DNA from: Homalodisca vitripennis
Taxonomy: Eukaryota > Arthropoda > Insecta > Hemiptera > Cicadellidae
Assembly: GCF_021130785.1 (NCBI RefSeq)
Contig: NC_060215.1
Coordinates: 121,290,501-121,354,500 of the forward strand
Length of the DNA: 64,000 nucleotides
Direction: 5' to 3'
The notes below the pieces were generated by a model. The model saw only the letters and a program-made list of their open reading frames with translations, was not told where the DNA came from and did not search any database. Numbering within the stretch: position 1 is the first letter of the stretch; the number at the start of each line of letters is the position of its first letter. The position numbers were made by a program, and so were the translations under genes. This document shows, in pieces, positions 12,818-23,150 of this stretch.

Positions 12818-12854
12818 GAATGCATATAGATTCTAAAACTTGGATCAATATCAA
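12818..12854 (+). CDS. Weak candidate micro-exon delta, copy 1
   Basis: A 37-bp block after the acceptor TTATTTACACAG, ending at a weak donor GTTTTG. It is open as 2 nt + 11 codons + 2 nt (MHIDSKTWINI). Copy 2 has a 34-bp equivalent with the same phases. If the next GT (GTACTA) were used instead, joining to exon epsilon of copy 2 would create a stop, so the boundary is uncertain. Copy 3 has an extra base that breaks the frame. Confidence 0.25.
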
Positions 12855-13330
12855 GTTTTGGTACTAAATTTTATTTAGAATCTAATCTCGTTAGTATCTA
12901 CAGATCCTTAATAAAATGGTTACAATATTTCCGTATGAATTGGGATATATTCTTATATCTTAGTAACAGCCAACATCGGTATCATAATAAAATTCGGAGT
13001 CGAGACTATATACCACGATTTTTGAATCCGAATTGATTTTTCTTATCAGCCCCTTACATTTATTATTACTGGTAAAACTGTTACTGATTATCTGCTATTA
13101 TTGTGTTGAGACAAACAAACATATTTATATAATATGATTAATATTTGTGGCTTGCATATGATTAAAAGTATGTTTTATTTTTAAATTACCTATAATTCGA
13201 CTAAATCAGCAATATTTAATGTGCTCAAGGATGAATAAACGTAACTAAACTCCAGCGCTCTGATCAACTTGAAATTTCCTTCTTATCTTTGACGTACTAA
13301 AATATGCTTGTTTAAAATTTCTGATTCCAG

Positions 13331-13389
13331 ATTCTACAAGAAAAAACCTTGCATGCAATGTTACCAAGAACGGAATTTATATCCTTCAA
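13331..13389 (+). CDS. Candidate micro-exon epsilon, copy 1
   Basis: A 59-bp block between the acceptor CTGATTCCAG and a perfect donor GTAAGTATTAG. The end of the block reads LPRTEFISFK, matching LPRTKFVFFK and LPRTKFVFYK in copies 2 and 3. The first half is diverged and the block is 7 bp shorter than in the other copies, so its entering phase differs; copy 1 may be broken or use another upstream exon. The function is unknown. Confidence 0.42.
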
Positions 13390-13619
13390 GTAAGTATTAG
13401 TATTATTTAATGTTGATAGTTATCAAGTTATCCGATGATTAAGATTTAGTTGAAGTATTTCACTAAAAGTAAACATATAACATATATTAAATAAACTATT
13501 TGAAATTAGTCGTTTCAATAAATGTAATATTACAGTGTAATTTTAAAAAACCAGAATTCTTAGTTATTATTCTGGAGTTATCTAATTCATTAGGTACAGA
13601 TACGAGAAGTGCAAGTTTC

Positions 13620-13830
13620 CTCTTTTCCGAGAGGATAGTTTGTAACACAAAATATCTAACACAGCAACCATGTGCTGAGGCACACGATTCCAAGCAAGCA
13701 CTGTTTACACTTGACTGAAAAGTGCTATTGAACTATATTCGGAGAGGATAGTGCATACTATAAATTGTCAAACACTGAAAACTTGTGCTAAGGCATTCGC
13801 GAAAAATGCAAACACTGTTGAGAATTTCAT
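13620..13830. repeat. ~112-bp minisatellite within copy 1
   Basis: Two units, with landmarks AAGCACTGTTTACAC at 13696 and AAACACTG at 13810 (spacing 114). Each unit also carries TGTGCTRAGGCA and a GAGAGGATAGT-like block. The same minisatellite follows exon epsilon in copies 2 and 3. Confidence 0.75.
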
Positions 13831-14737
13831 CAGATTCAGATTGAAAATAGTTAACAAATATTTTTGAAGACCAGTTCGTATTAAAGGTAAACATTTAAAA
13901 TATTGTAAACAGGAGTGGCAAACGTGATTGGCTATGTTTCATTTTTATAACTTGTATATATATTTAAGGTTATTATTGATTGTTTCATGGCCTAATGAAT
14001 TTGACATGCATGAGGAATGTACAGTGTTGATTAAATTAGTATTTCAGACTGAACTTGTTATTGTTAATGAAAAATATAATGACTTCCTTAAATTGCACGA
14101 AGAACTTCTTCTTACAGTTGGTAAACGGGAAAGGAACGAGGACAGTCTTGTCAGTAAGCCGTTGGAGATTCATTCTGCCAATAATTTCTCTTCTCTAAAT
14201 GATCTGCCGGTCCTAACATCTGAGTTAAATGAGAGTTTCACCGTCTCACAGTCGAAAAGAAGAAGAAAAAGAAGTAAAAAGAAAATGAAGAAGAATATAA
14301 ACATGCCACAGGAACAAGTCATTGCACCGGGACCCACAAGAAAACTATATGTATTCTCGGACAGTCACGGAAAGGATTTATGTCAGCACCTTGAAGGATT
14401 TGTGTGTAATAACTACACGGTGTTTGTTTGTTCTAACCCTGGCGCTCAATCTAATCATATATTGAGAAATGCCAAGGAAATGTCAAGTGAAATGACAGAA
14501 ACAGATATAGGTGTAATATTTGTAGGAACAAATGATGTATCATCTTGTACACCACGCAATAATCGTCCTGAAAAACAGTTACCAAAACTTATAACCCAAT
14601 TTGTTCAAGCAAACAAACACACGCAATGGATTATAGTGCCGATACTCCATAGACACGATCTACATTGGAGCAACCATATAAACTATCAAATAAATCTCAT
14701 AAATAGTAAACTTAAAAAACTCTATGGTACTTGGGTT

Positions 14738-14871
14738 TTCTGATTTGTATTTTCTGCTTTGTATCCTTGGTGGAAGTAGGTAGGTTTTAATGGAAAAGAC
14801 ATTTTTTAGATACTTCCACATTAAATTTATTAAAAAAAAGCGCTTTCGCCGGTTAAGGCATCATCAGTTAA
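14738..14871 (-). mobile_element. 134-bp insertion with 12-bp target duplication, Penelope-like 3' fragment
   Basis: The 12-mer GGTACTTGGGTT occurs at 14726-14737 and again at 14872-14883, exactly flanking the insert. On the minus strand the insert reads a hammerhead-like core, a T-run, AATAAATTTAATGTGGAAGT and further AT-rich sequence. The copies GTGGAAGTA (14770-14778) and TACTTCCAC (14811-14819) form an inverted repeat. A 5'-truncated, ribozyme-bearing 3' end of a Penelope-like element is the simplest reading; a short non-autonomous relative is the alternative. Confidence 0.6.
14841..14867 (-). ncRNA. Hammerhead-ribozyme-like core
   Basis: The minus strand reads CTGATGA, one extra T, GCC TTAACC GGC (a three-pair stem II with a 6-nt loop), then GAAA. 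This is the conserved core order of hammerhead ribozymes. Stems I and III and the cleavage site could not be assigned with confidence, and the core has one unpaired base before stem II, so activity is uncertain. Hammerhead motifs are documented in Penelope-like elements. Confidence 0.55.
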
Positions 14872-15377
14872 GGTACTTGGGTTGTCGATATAAAAGACTT
14901 TGGTAGAATATTTTTTACCAACCACGGACTCCATCTTAATAAATACGGAAAAATTGAAATGAGCAGAAGAATTTCGAATTGTGCACTGCAAAATACAAAA
15001 GTAAACTCTTCAACACAGTCAGAACCAAAAGATATAGCCACTTCGCAGCCTATAAATGAGTCTCTTCCTGTCCTACGAGAAATACCCAAATTATCCAACC
15101 GGGTCACTAACAGCATGATGTCTTCGACGCCTGCCTCAGCTCCTTTGAGGATGGACAATGGAACAAATCTTCCATCTCCACCAGTATCCATGCAACAGTA
15201 TGACACCTACTCTGATGCCCTCAAGACCACCTGCAACAGTAGTCATGCGGCTGCGACGGAGCCGTCTGCAATTTCAACTGCAAGTGATGTTTCTGAAAAG
15301 AACTTTGAAAATCAGCGCACTTCACATCTTCAATCATTGAGTACACAATGCGTAAGCCTACCTGATCCAGATGGTGT

Positions 15378-16155
15378 TTGCAACACCAATTCAAAGAAAC
15401 ATTTTTTAGTAAACGTAAAAGAGCCTTTAACACATATAAAGGATTGTCATCACCCCTGCAAAGTGTCTCAAGCTCGGGAATTTTAACTATCGTACACCAA
15501 AATGCGCAATCAGCAACTAATAAACTCCAGGAGCTGGAGTTACTCTGTGACGAGCTCAAACCGGATATTCTGCTTTTGTCCGAACACAGCTTTAATGACA
15601 AAAATATTGATCTCTTTGTTATAGAAAACTACACACTGGCCAATAGTCTTATTAGGACCCACTTTAAAGGAGGCGGCGTTGCTGTTTTTGTCAAACCATG
15701 TTTTGAATTTAAAAAGTTGGATGCTACTCAAGTGGAGTTAAAGGTATTTGAGCTCTCGGGTATTTCTGTTAGTCTCAGTAATGGTCGCTCAATCTCTGTT
15801 TATGTGGTTTATAGATCTCCAGAAAGCTCGGAAAGTAAATTCTTTGAATATCTTGAGAAGTTTCTAGTAGAGTTAACGTAAAAAAATCGACATTTTCTGA
15901 TAGCTGGAGATTTCAATATTAACGTATTGAATCAGGGTTGTAGCAAAACCAGAAAGTTCCGAGATTTACTGGCTAGCTTCAATCTGGGATGGTTGGTGAA
16001 TTCACCAACGAGAGAGTTTAGTGGTTCTCAGACAGCTATAGATAACGTTGTGACCGACATACCCGGGACGTTCGTGTCCGTTGTAGCCACTGCCATATCT
16101 GACCATGATGCGCAATTAATCAAAATCAGTCAACAGGTTAAAAAAACACAAGACG

Positions 16156-16231
<76 letters not shown>

Positions 16232-18434
16232 AGATACACGTCCTTCTAACATTAACCTGTTAAACAAACTGTTAAATCGAGAACTTTGGCAATTCAAAAA
16301 AACCCAAAACTCGTCGGAAATGTTCGATTATTTAAATGATTGCTTCATTTACAATCTAAATGTATATTGTCAATTTAAAAAAAATTAATTATAAAGAGAA
16401 AAGAAAAACTAATTGGATTACTCTAGGAATAATTGTTTCTAGAAATAATTTACGGTTGTATTGGGAACAATCAAAACTATCAACAAGTGTAGAATTCAAA
16501 AATGTTGTAAAACAGTATAAATTAATTTATCAAAAGGTTATTAAAGCGGCCAAAGCCTATGAATTTGATAAAGCAATTAAGGAAACAAAAAATGTTCAAA
16601 GAACCGCTTGGGGTATAATTAATTAGCACAAAACTAAGGCACCCAATAAACCTATAGAAATTGAAATAAATCGGGAAATTATTAAGGGCCATTCAGATGT
16701 GGCAAACATTTTTAATGACTTTTTTCTAATGTTTCAAATCAAAATCTTAGCTGTTGTTTTGAAACGAGTCAAACACCAAGTCCCGTCATGTCAATGGCGA
16801 ACTCCTGTAACAGAGGAGGGAGTGGCTAGCGTGATGCGTTCTCTAAGGGTGTCGAAGTCAACTGATGTAAATGGCGTGTCGACATGGCTTTTCAAGCAAT
16901 GTTACATGCCTCTGCTGAAACCACTGACAATGATAATCAATACATCTTTCCAAGAAGTCATGTTTCCTACGGCACTGAAAAGAGCTGTAGTAATTCCAAT
17001 TTTTGAGAAACATGATCCGTTGAAAGTAAATAATTATCGGCCAATCTCAATACTACCAGTGCTAAGTAAGGTTTTTGAAAAACTTTTCTTAATTAGGATG
17101 CTAAATATTTTTGAGAAAAATAATATATTATCTCCAAATCAGTTTGGATTTAGACAAAGTAAATCCACAATCGATGCAATCACGCACTTAATTGAGCTGA
17201 TTTTTGATAGCTTGGACAAGAAAACAGTAACGCTCAGCGTTTCCCTTGGCTTGACTAAGGCTTTCGATTGTGTGGATCACACCATTCTCCCCAACAAATT
17301 GCACAGTAACGGTATTAGAGGTTTGCCGCTAAAGTGGCTTCAGTCATACCTCTCCGATAGAAAACAACAAGTATCAGTTCAAAATTCATTTTCACGTCCA
17401 ACCAGTCTTAGATATGGGGTCCCTCAGGGATCCATCCTCGGACCAGTTTTGTTCCTGGTGTATGTAAACAATTTGAATTCAAAGATTCATAAAGGACACA
17501 TAGTCCAATATGCAGATGACACGACTCTCTCTTTCACATGCAAATCAAAATTTCAAGTTGAAATTCAAGCTTACGAAGAATTAAATGTATGTACACAATA
17601 CTTTGAAAACATAAACTTCAAACTTAATTGTTCGAAAACAAATTACATGGTTTTTGGTGGAAGCACTGCACCATTTCAGTACAGACCTACTGTGATGTTC
17701 GACGACAAGGTCCTGGATGAAGTTGACTGTACGAAACTCCTGGGAATACACGATATAGGGTTGACTTGGAGGAACCATGTGGACAGTGTTTTTGCGAAAT
17801 TATCAGGTAATATTTATCTCTTGAGAGATCTTGCCGAATACTGTTCAGATCAAATAATGAAAATTACATATTACGGTTTGGTCCACCCACATTTATCCTA
17901 CGGTATTATATTGTGGGGTGGCTGTTCAAATGGCGACTTCCAAAGACTTTTTGTCTTACAGAAATTACAGAAGAGAGCTATTAGAATTATTGCTAAATTA
18001 AACTTTAGAGAGTCGTGTAGAAATTCATTTAGGGAGCTCAAAATACTAACATTGCCATGTTTGTATATACTGGAGACTACTGTACACTGTGGTTTAAGAG
18101 CAAAATGGTTCGAGGTCGTGACATTCACAACTACGATACGAGGTATCGAGAAAATGTTAGACCTGCTCAGCATAGATTGAGAAGATACGAGCAACTTCCT
18201 TCTCAAGCCGGCATAAAGTTTCTAAATGGGCTCCCTGAAGAAATAAAATCAATAAATGATCTAAATTGGTTCAAAATTACATTGCGACACTTTTTAGTGC
18301 CTCATTCTTTTGACACAGTTGGTGAATTAATGGACCATCTCACTAGCTTCAATGTGTGGCAGTACAGGCGCGCTGACATCCAAAGTTATTTTTATTATAT
18401 ATTAATTTTACTGCTTGACAACTTTTATTGTTAA
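15378..18434 (+). pseudogene. ORF2 of LINE C: endonuclease-reverse transcriptase, four breaks
   Basis: The start ATG (15378) lies 109 nt upstream of the ORF1 stop, in the -1 frame. Endonuclease blocks: VHQNAQSATNK (15496), LLSEHSF (15577), AGDFNI (15905) and SDHDAQ (16099). RT blocks: NNYRPISILPVLSKVFEK (17026), TKAFDCVDH (17256), GVPQGSILGP (17416) and YADDTT (17509). The C-terminal region is typical (GWWG-like LWGGC, FRESC, LTLPCLYIL). Breaks: an in-frame TAA at 15879, a frameshift near 16385, a TAG at 16624, and a frameshift near 18110. A TA microsatellite lies in frame between the endonuclease and RT domains. It is dead, but all RT core residues remain. Confidence 0.88.
16160..16229. repeat. 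(TA)n microsatellite inside ORF2 of LINE C
   Basis: About 35 TA units between the endonuclease and RT domains. It is read as an Ile-Tyr repeat and does not break the frame. The LINE at 23.2 kb has no such tract at the equivalent place, so it expanded after or during insertion. Confidence 0.95.
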
Positions 18435-19194
18435 ATAAAATCGATATTAATTACGATAATTTAAAAATTAAATCGTTAGCATAAGACATTTCATTATTTT
18501 AATGAATTTACAATTATTATTATGTGACGCATGCTATGCAATGTTAAAATTGTTTCTGGCAATATAAGTATATTGTATTGTATTGTATTGTATTGTATTG
18601 ATTATTGCCATTTTTATGGAAGAGGTGCAAATCAACGCCTATCTGTGCGAGTTATATTACGTGTTAAAAATATGAATTATTTAAATATTTTTACGTTTGC
18701 AAATGCAAATGTTTCATATACAAAAAATATAATTTACCATGTTTATACAGTAGTGCGTAAATAGCAAAAAAAAAGATTTAACTATCCATAGTGTTTCAAA
18801 TTAGTATATTATACACTAAAACTTTAACCTGGAAAATATTAAAGTTTTAATTATTTTAAATAATTGACCTCAAACTACACCGCTACTGATCACCAAAAGT
18901 TAGACATTGATTGATACATTTTAAGTTTTTTTATGAAGTAAGTTATTTTTCCGCTTTCCTTCCTACAATTGTCATTTTGATGAATATTGAATGCCTTTTT
19001 AACCTACGTTTCTACAAGCAACTCGGGAAAAGTTCGAAGAAATCATTCTTTCGTGTAGTTTAAGACAACCTTTCTGTAATTTAACGTGAAGATTACAAAT
19101 CTTGGTATTTTATTTGTATGTTGGAATCTTGGATTTGTATGTTGGAATCATTGAATATTAATCGTTTGTTACATATTGTGAATTTTGTTTTTAG

Positions 19195-19281
19195 CTGCAT
19201 CCAGAGTACGAAATACAAACGAAGAAACTAGTACATCACGTGTTACCTCCAAAGATAACTATGCTACATATGAAATGTTGG
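19195..19281 (+). CDS. Candidate micro-exon alpha, copy 2
   Basis: An 87-bp block bounded by the acceptor TTTTGTTTTTAG and the donor GTAAAA, open as 2 nt + 28 codons + 1 nt. It encodes a hydrophilic peptide around ASRVRNTNEETSTSRV. It is the longest and least damaged alpha block. Compared with copy 4, about eight codon differences change the residue and two are silent, close to neutral or relaxed expectation, so coding constraint is not proven. Conserved splice borders and whole-codon length differences are the positive evidence. Confidence 0.48.
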
Positions 19282-20062
19282 GTAAAAATGTTTTTCACAC
19301 TTATTTGTATTAATATATAGACTTAAATTTTAATGTTGATAGTGTACATGGAAATGTATTTATTATATAAGAACAGGCTCTATTTGAAACCAGTTTAAAG
19401 AAGATTGTGTTCTTGAGGGGTACGCATTTTTTCATGCGTCTTTCAACTTACTCTTAGGTACATGAGAGACTTACGATGTTGCATGCAATTTCGCATGAAC
19501 TACTCAAGACTTGCAAGAATATTTTGCTATTGTTCCTTTCTATCAAACTTATCGTTTATTATTTAATTGAAATTTGTTAATCGTGTATTTGTTTTTTACG
19601 ATATTACGATATATTACGATTTTATAATATTACATTCCATATGCACATCAATATCTCATACAGTTTAAAATATATCCAGGTGTATCACGATTCAGATTAC
19701 AACCTGTATACAGCTTTAAATGTATAGTTTTATCTGAATGGATTAAAAAGCTAAAAACTGTCTTTAGTTATATGTATGTGGTCATGTGATACGCATTAAG
19801 GTATGATTTTAAAATAATTTAAAATATGTACTATTTCCTTTTGAATTTATATAAGTTTGATACCACAACTTAATGTAGGCACTTTGTGTTACAGTATACA
19901 ATAGGAACATAAAATAAGAAATAAATTTTTGAAACCTAACTCTAAATTTATTATTTGGCTTTTTCATAGTGATCAATTTTTTTTTAGAAAAAAAAACCAT
20001 GAAAATAAATCTAATTCCTCTTAATAATTAATGCCTTTTATTCTTCTTTCTTTTCATATCAG

Positions 20063-20094
20063 CATATAGTGCCATGGATCAAAATGTGGTCAAA
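20063..20094 (+). CDS. Weak candidate micro-exon beta, copy 2
   Basis: A short block after the acceptor TTTTCATATCAG reading YSAMDQNVVK. Copy 3 (27705-27735) reads YSAMDHNMVK with several silent differences and a good donor GTTTGT, but has lost the acceptor AG. In copy 2 the acceptor is good and the donor (GTTTTG) is weak. Its entering phase fits the leaving phase of exon alpha. There is no copy 1 counterpart. Confidence 0.28.
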
Positions 20095-21129
20095 GTTTTG
20101 TTGAGTGAGTGTGTGTAAAGATTAAAATTTGAAAAATTAATAGTAAAAACCCATAACTATATATTACAACAAAGATGAAATATTTGACTATTAAAAAAAG
20201 CGTTATTTATTCATTTGTCATGTGTTTAAACTGTAATTCAAACACTACGTGTTTTAATAGTAATAAACGTATTTGAAATTTGTAAAAACGAGTTTCAAAT
20301 ACTAATAATTTTTGTTTTTCCATGGATTAGTTCAAAACTATGATTTTATATAAAAAGCATTATTGACATAATTTTTTTATGAAATAAACTTAGATGAAAC
20401 TAAAAATAATATTTTAAAATAATTGTTGTAGTTATTTCAGCATATCGCTTCTGCTGCGTTAACAAAACACGAACTAACAAATACAAACCGCAGAAGTGTT
20501 TGTTTGTTGTATTTTTGTTTGTATTTTGTTCTACATACAAGCATAAACCAACTATTTATTGTAATTTTGTAATAATAATAAGCTCTCAGTTCCTATGCCC
20601 TATTTCTATCTTTTTTCGTATATATCCTTGAATCCGTTGCATATATGTCCGATTGTCCGGTTTTCAGCGTAATCAGATATTAGTTAAATTAATTTTGTGT
20701 CAGGAATTTTTATATTGAATGAATATGTCACTTAAGAATATATATGTACGTATATATCTGAAAATGTTTTAAATACGATAAAGGGATGTTTAAAATATTT
20801 AACTGCCCAGATTTTATTTAATGGTAAAAGCGCAAAACTATTTTTAGAGTATTCATGGTTGATATTTATGACTAAAGAGGGTTATAAGCCATATTATAAC
20901 GTAACATTCTAAACAGAATAGGAGGGGCAGGCTTATTCTATTAGATTGGAACGATATTCCTTCTCTTCTTTAGAGTGTTCTTTATATTATTTATATGTTG
21001 AAGAAGAGAAATGTAATTCCAGTCTGATAAATTTAAACCTGGTCTTGTGATGTGAACTACATTCTTTAATTAATATTTAGTCAATAGCAATATTTAAGTA
21101 CTAAACTATTTTCCTTATTATTTACACAG

Positions 21130-21163
21130 GAATGGATATAAAATCTAATACTGGGATCAATAG
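21130..21163 (+). CDS. Weak candidate micro-exon delta, copy 2
   Basis: A 34-bp block after the acceptor TTATTTACACAG with the weak donor GTTTTG, reading MDIKSNTGIN. It is 3 bp shorter than the block in copy 1, with the same phases. With this donor it joins in frame to exon epsilon (AG + A gives an Arg codon). Confidence 0.25.
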
Positions 21164-21494
21164 GTTTTGGTACTAAATTTTATTTAGAATCTAATCTCGT
21201 TAGTATCTACAGATCCCTAATAAAATGGCTACAATTATTTTCGTAGGAATAGCTTTCATTCCTATTTATTAGTAACAATTGACACAGGTAGCATAATAAA
21301 ATTAGGAATCGACAATACATACCACAATTTTGGAATCGGAATGAACTTTTCTTATTTGCCCTTTACAGCAATTGTTGCTGGTAAATCTGTACACTATCTG
21401 CTATTTAGGGTTTAAACAAATTCTCTATTTAATCACAATTTAATTATGCAATTGACATTTAAAACTAAACATATTTATATAATTTAATTAATAC

Positions 21495-22258
21495 AGTATT
21501 AGCTATAAAAAACAGTAAAGAAACTGAATCAGTTGTAGTTGCCTTCTCGATCAGCTGATTCAATTTTCGATTGTTGCCACTGCTGCGTGTTCATTACTTC
21601 TTTCTTATTTGCGGTTAGTTTTTACTAACATGGTGCTAACAACGGTATTGAAAGTTTTTATCTTAGAGCATTATTTTCGCTCATAAGGAATTGGACGTAC
21701 ACTGCAAAGCTTGTCATACACTGCATTACGTTTTCAGGAAGATTTCCACAAATACCCGCCTAGTAATGCTGTGATTCTTAGTGTTGTTGAAAAATTTTGA
21801 AGAACAGCTAATATTTTGACACAGTGAAGGGGCTTTCCATGTCGCCCAAATACTGTATGTAGAAATGAAAACCACGAAAGAGTGTTGCAGCAAGTATTAC
21901 AGTCACCGAAAAGAAGCCTAATACGACCTTCTTTTAAACTGAATATTAGCAATACGTCAATGAGAAGAATTTTTAAAAAATTGGTAGTTTTCCCTACGGG
22001 ATACAACTGGACAAACTTTGAACTGTAGAAACAAACTAGCCAGAGTTCAGTACTTTGCTTCAATTTTAGCAATATGCTATGAAGAAACTGAGTTGATGTA
22101 TGGTTTACAAATAAATATTGAACATGTTAATACCCAAGATTAACCAATTTTGCTTCCTTTGAGTTGTATTTATTGTTAAAATCTATATTTAATGTTACAG
22201 TGTTTACCACAATAATATATTACCATTTCAGTACCATTTATTTTGGCTTTTACTGTGT
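21495..22258 (+). mobile_element. Insertion in copy 2 carrying a DUF4817-type transposase remnant
   Basis: Copies 1 and 3 run directly from ACATATTTATATAAT to CTTGCATATAATTAAAAGT, whereas copy 2 has ~760 bp between these. The insert contains a recognisable helix-turn-helix remnant on the plus strand. No terminal repeats were resolved. Confidence 0.65.
21628..22035 (+). pseudogene. DUF4817-type helix-turn-helix protein of a Tc1/mariner-like element
   Basis: One plus-strand frame reads VFILEHYFRS, then LRFQEDFHKYPPSNAVILSV, VEKF, GFPCRPNTVCRNENHERVLQ, VLQSPKRSLIRPSFKLNISN and SMRRIFKK. It follows the familiar order of the DUF4817 domain (FI...Y....L...F....P....I...V.KF...GS......GR.RTV.TEENIERV...V..SP..S.R..S.ELGIS..S.RRIL). 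That domain precedes a DDE catalytic domain in Tc1/mariner-related elements of insects. At least three in-frame stops occur and no DDE domain follows, so this is a 3'-truncated fossil. Confidence 0.72.
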
Positions 22259-22440
22259 TTGGGTCTTGCATATAATTAAAAGTAAATTATATTTAAAAAT
22301 TACCTATAGTTCTACTAAATCAGCAGTATTTAATGTGCTTTAGAATAAATAAATGTAACTACTGTCCGCTCTCTGCTCAACTGGTAGTTTTCTTCATCAC
22401 TTTTAGGTAATAAAATATATTGTTTTGTATAAAATTTCAG

Positions 22441-22506
22441 ATCCTCGATTAAAATTGAAAAGTTCAAGCTAAAAGAATTACCAAGAACTAAATTCGTTTT
22501 CTTCAA
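22441..22506 (+). CDS. Candidate micro-exon epsilon, copy 2
   Basis: A 66-bp block between the acceptor AAAATTTCAG and the donor GTAAGTATTAG, open as 1 nt + 21 codons + 2 nt. It encodes a Lys-rich peptide ending LPRTKFVFFK. Copy 3 has the same length and phases, with about six replacement and four silent differences. The product is unknown. Confidence 0.48.
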
Positions 22507-22689
22507 GTAAGTATTAGTGTTATTTAATGTTGATAATTATTAGACTATAAGGCTATTAGGACTTAGTTGAAGTATTGCACAACATTGTAATAATTTGGGA
22601 GTACATATTAAAAAAAGTATTTGAAATTAGCCATTGCGATGAATGTCATATGACATGTAATGTTAAAAACCAGAAATTTCTGTTATTCC

Positions 22690-23095
22690 GAGAAGATAGT
22701 ACATAACAAAAAATATATAACCCAGCAACCATGTGCTGAGGCACAAGCGGCATAGTAAGCACTGTTTACATTTGTATGTTAAAGTAAAATTTTGCTATGT
22801 TCCTAGAATAGTAATATATTATCTTATGTAACATAACAACTATGTGATGTGGCACACGAAGCTAAGCAAGCACTGTTTACACTAAACTGAGAAGTGCTAT
22901 TTAGCTATATTCAGAGAGTTTAGTGCATACCGTACATTATAAAACACTGCAAACTTGTGCTAAGGCATACAAAGCTAAGCAAGCACTGTTTACACTAAAC
23001 TGAGAAATACTATTTAGCTATATTCCGAGAGTTTAGTATATACCGTACATTATCAAACACTGCAAACTTGTGCTAAGGCACACGAAAAAAGTACA
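22690..23095. repeat. ~112-bp minisatellite within copy 2
   Basis: Three units, with AAGCACTG at 22757, 22869 and 22981 (spacing exactly 112 twice). Units 2 and 3 are nearly identical over ~90 bp (ACACTAAACTGAGAA, TATTTAGCTATATTC, ACCGTACATTAT), so the last duplication is recent. Confidence 0.85.
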
Positions 23096-23150
23096 TTTTG
23101 CATTTTGATGGAACAGGTGCAAATAATGGCCTCTCTGTGTGAGTTATATT

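Larger units (their letters stand above)
14030..15486 (+). pseudogene. ORF1 of LINE C: SGNH-esterase-like protein, interrupted
   Basis: The first frame (to 14743) has a Lys/Arg-rich segment (KRRRKRSKKKMKKN, 14258-14302) and then SGNH-hydrolase blocks: VFSDSHGKDL (14351-14380, nucleophile Ser), SNPGAQS (block II-like Gly), FVGTNDVSS (14518-14544, block III Asn) and HRHDLHW. The last block (FTNHGLHLNKYGK, about 14917-14955) lies in another frame, solely because of a 134-bp insertion with its 12-bp duplication (146 bp, 2 mod 3). Before that event the frame was continuous to the stop at 15486. The C-terminal part is Ser/Thr/Pro-rich. CR1-like ORF1 esterases are thought to assist transposition, possibly through membrane or RNP effects. 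Confidence 0.72.
14028..18600 (+). mobile_element. LINE C: CR1-like LINE with ORF1 and ORF2, inserted in tandem copy 1
   Basis: Boundaries come from comparison with the unoccupied copy at 29.76 kb. The unit sequence runs to ACAGTGTTG (14029) and resumes at ATTATTGCCATTTTTATGG (18601). TTGATTA occurs at both ends (14027-14033 and 18598-18604) and is the likely target-site duplication. The 5' end lies inside ORF1, so the copy is truncated. The 3' end has TGACGCATGCTATGCAATG, GGCAATA and an (ATTGT)n tail at about 18572-18600. It contains a secondary 134-bp insertion (14738-14871) and a TA microsatellite (16160-16229). Confidence 0.88.
11794..18780 (+). repeat. Tandem unit copy 1 (split by a LINE)
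   Basis: Copy 1 of a unit repeated in tandem to about 30.9 kb. Landmarks shared by the copies, in order: AAAACCTATACCCTGGAAAA (11820); AGTTTTTTATCAAGTAAGTTA (11920); a short exon-like block (12169); TTAGATTGGAAGGATATTA (12632); TTTTATTTAGAATCTAATCTC (12869); a second exon-like block (13331); the 112-bp minisatellite (13620-13830); and AGGAGTGGCAAACGTG (13911). A LINE interrupts the copy at about 14028-18600; the unit resumes with GGTGCAAATCAACGCCTATC. Without the LINE, copy 1 measures about 2.4 kb. Confidence 0.8.

Noticed and set aside
12818..12860. Using the GTACTA donor for exon delta
   Set aside because: Joining to exon epsilon would create a TGA at the junction; the GTTTTG donor fits better, though it is weak.
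22690..23095. CRISPR-like regular spacing in the 112-bp minisatellite
   Set aside because: The whole unit is repeated, without unique spacers; the context is eukaryotic.
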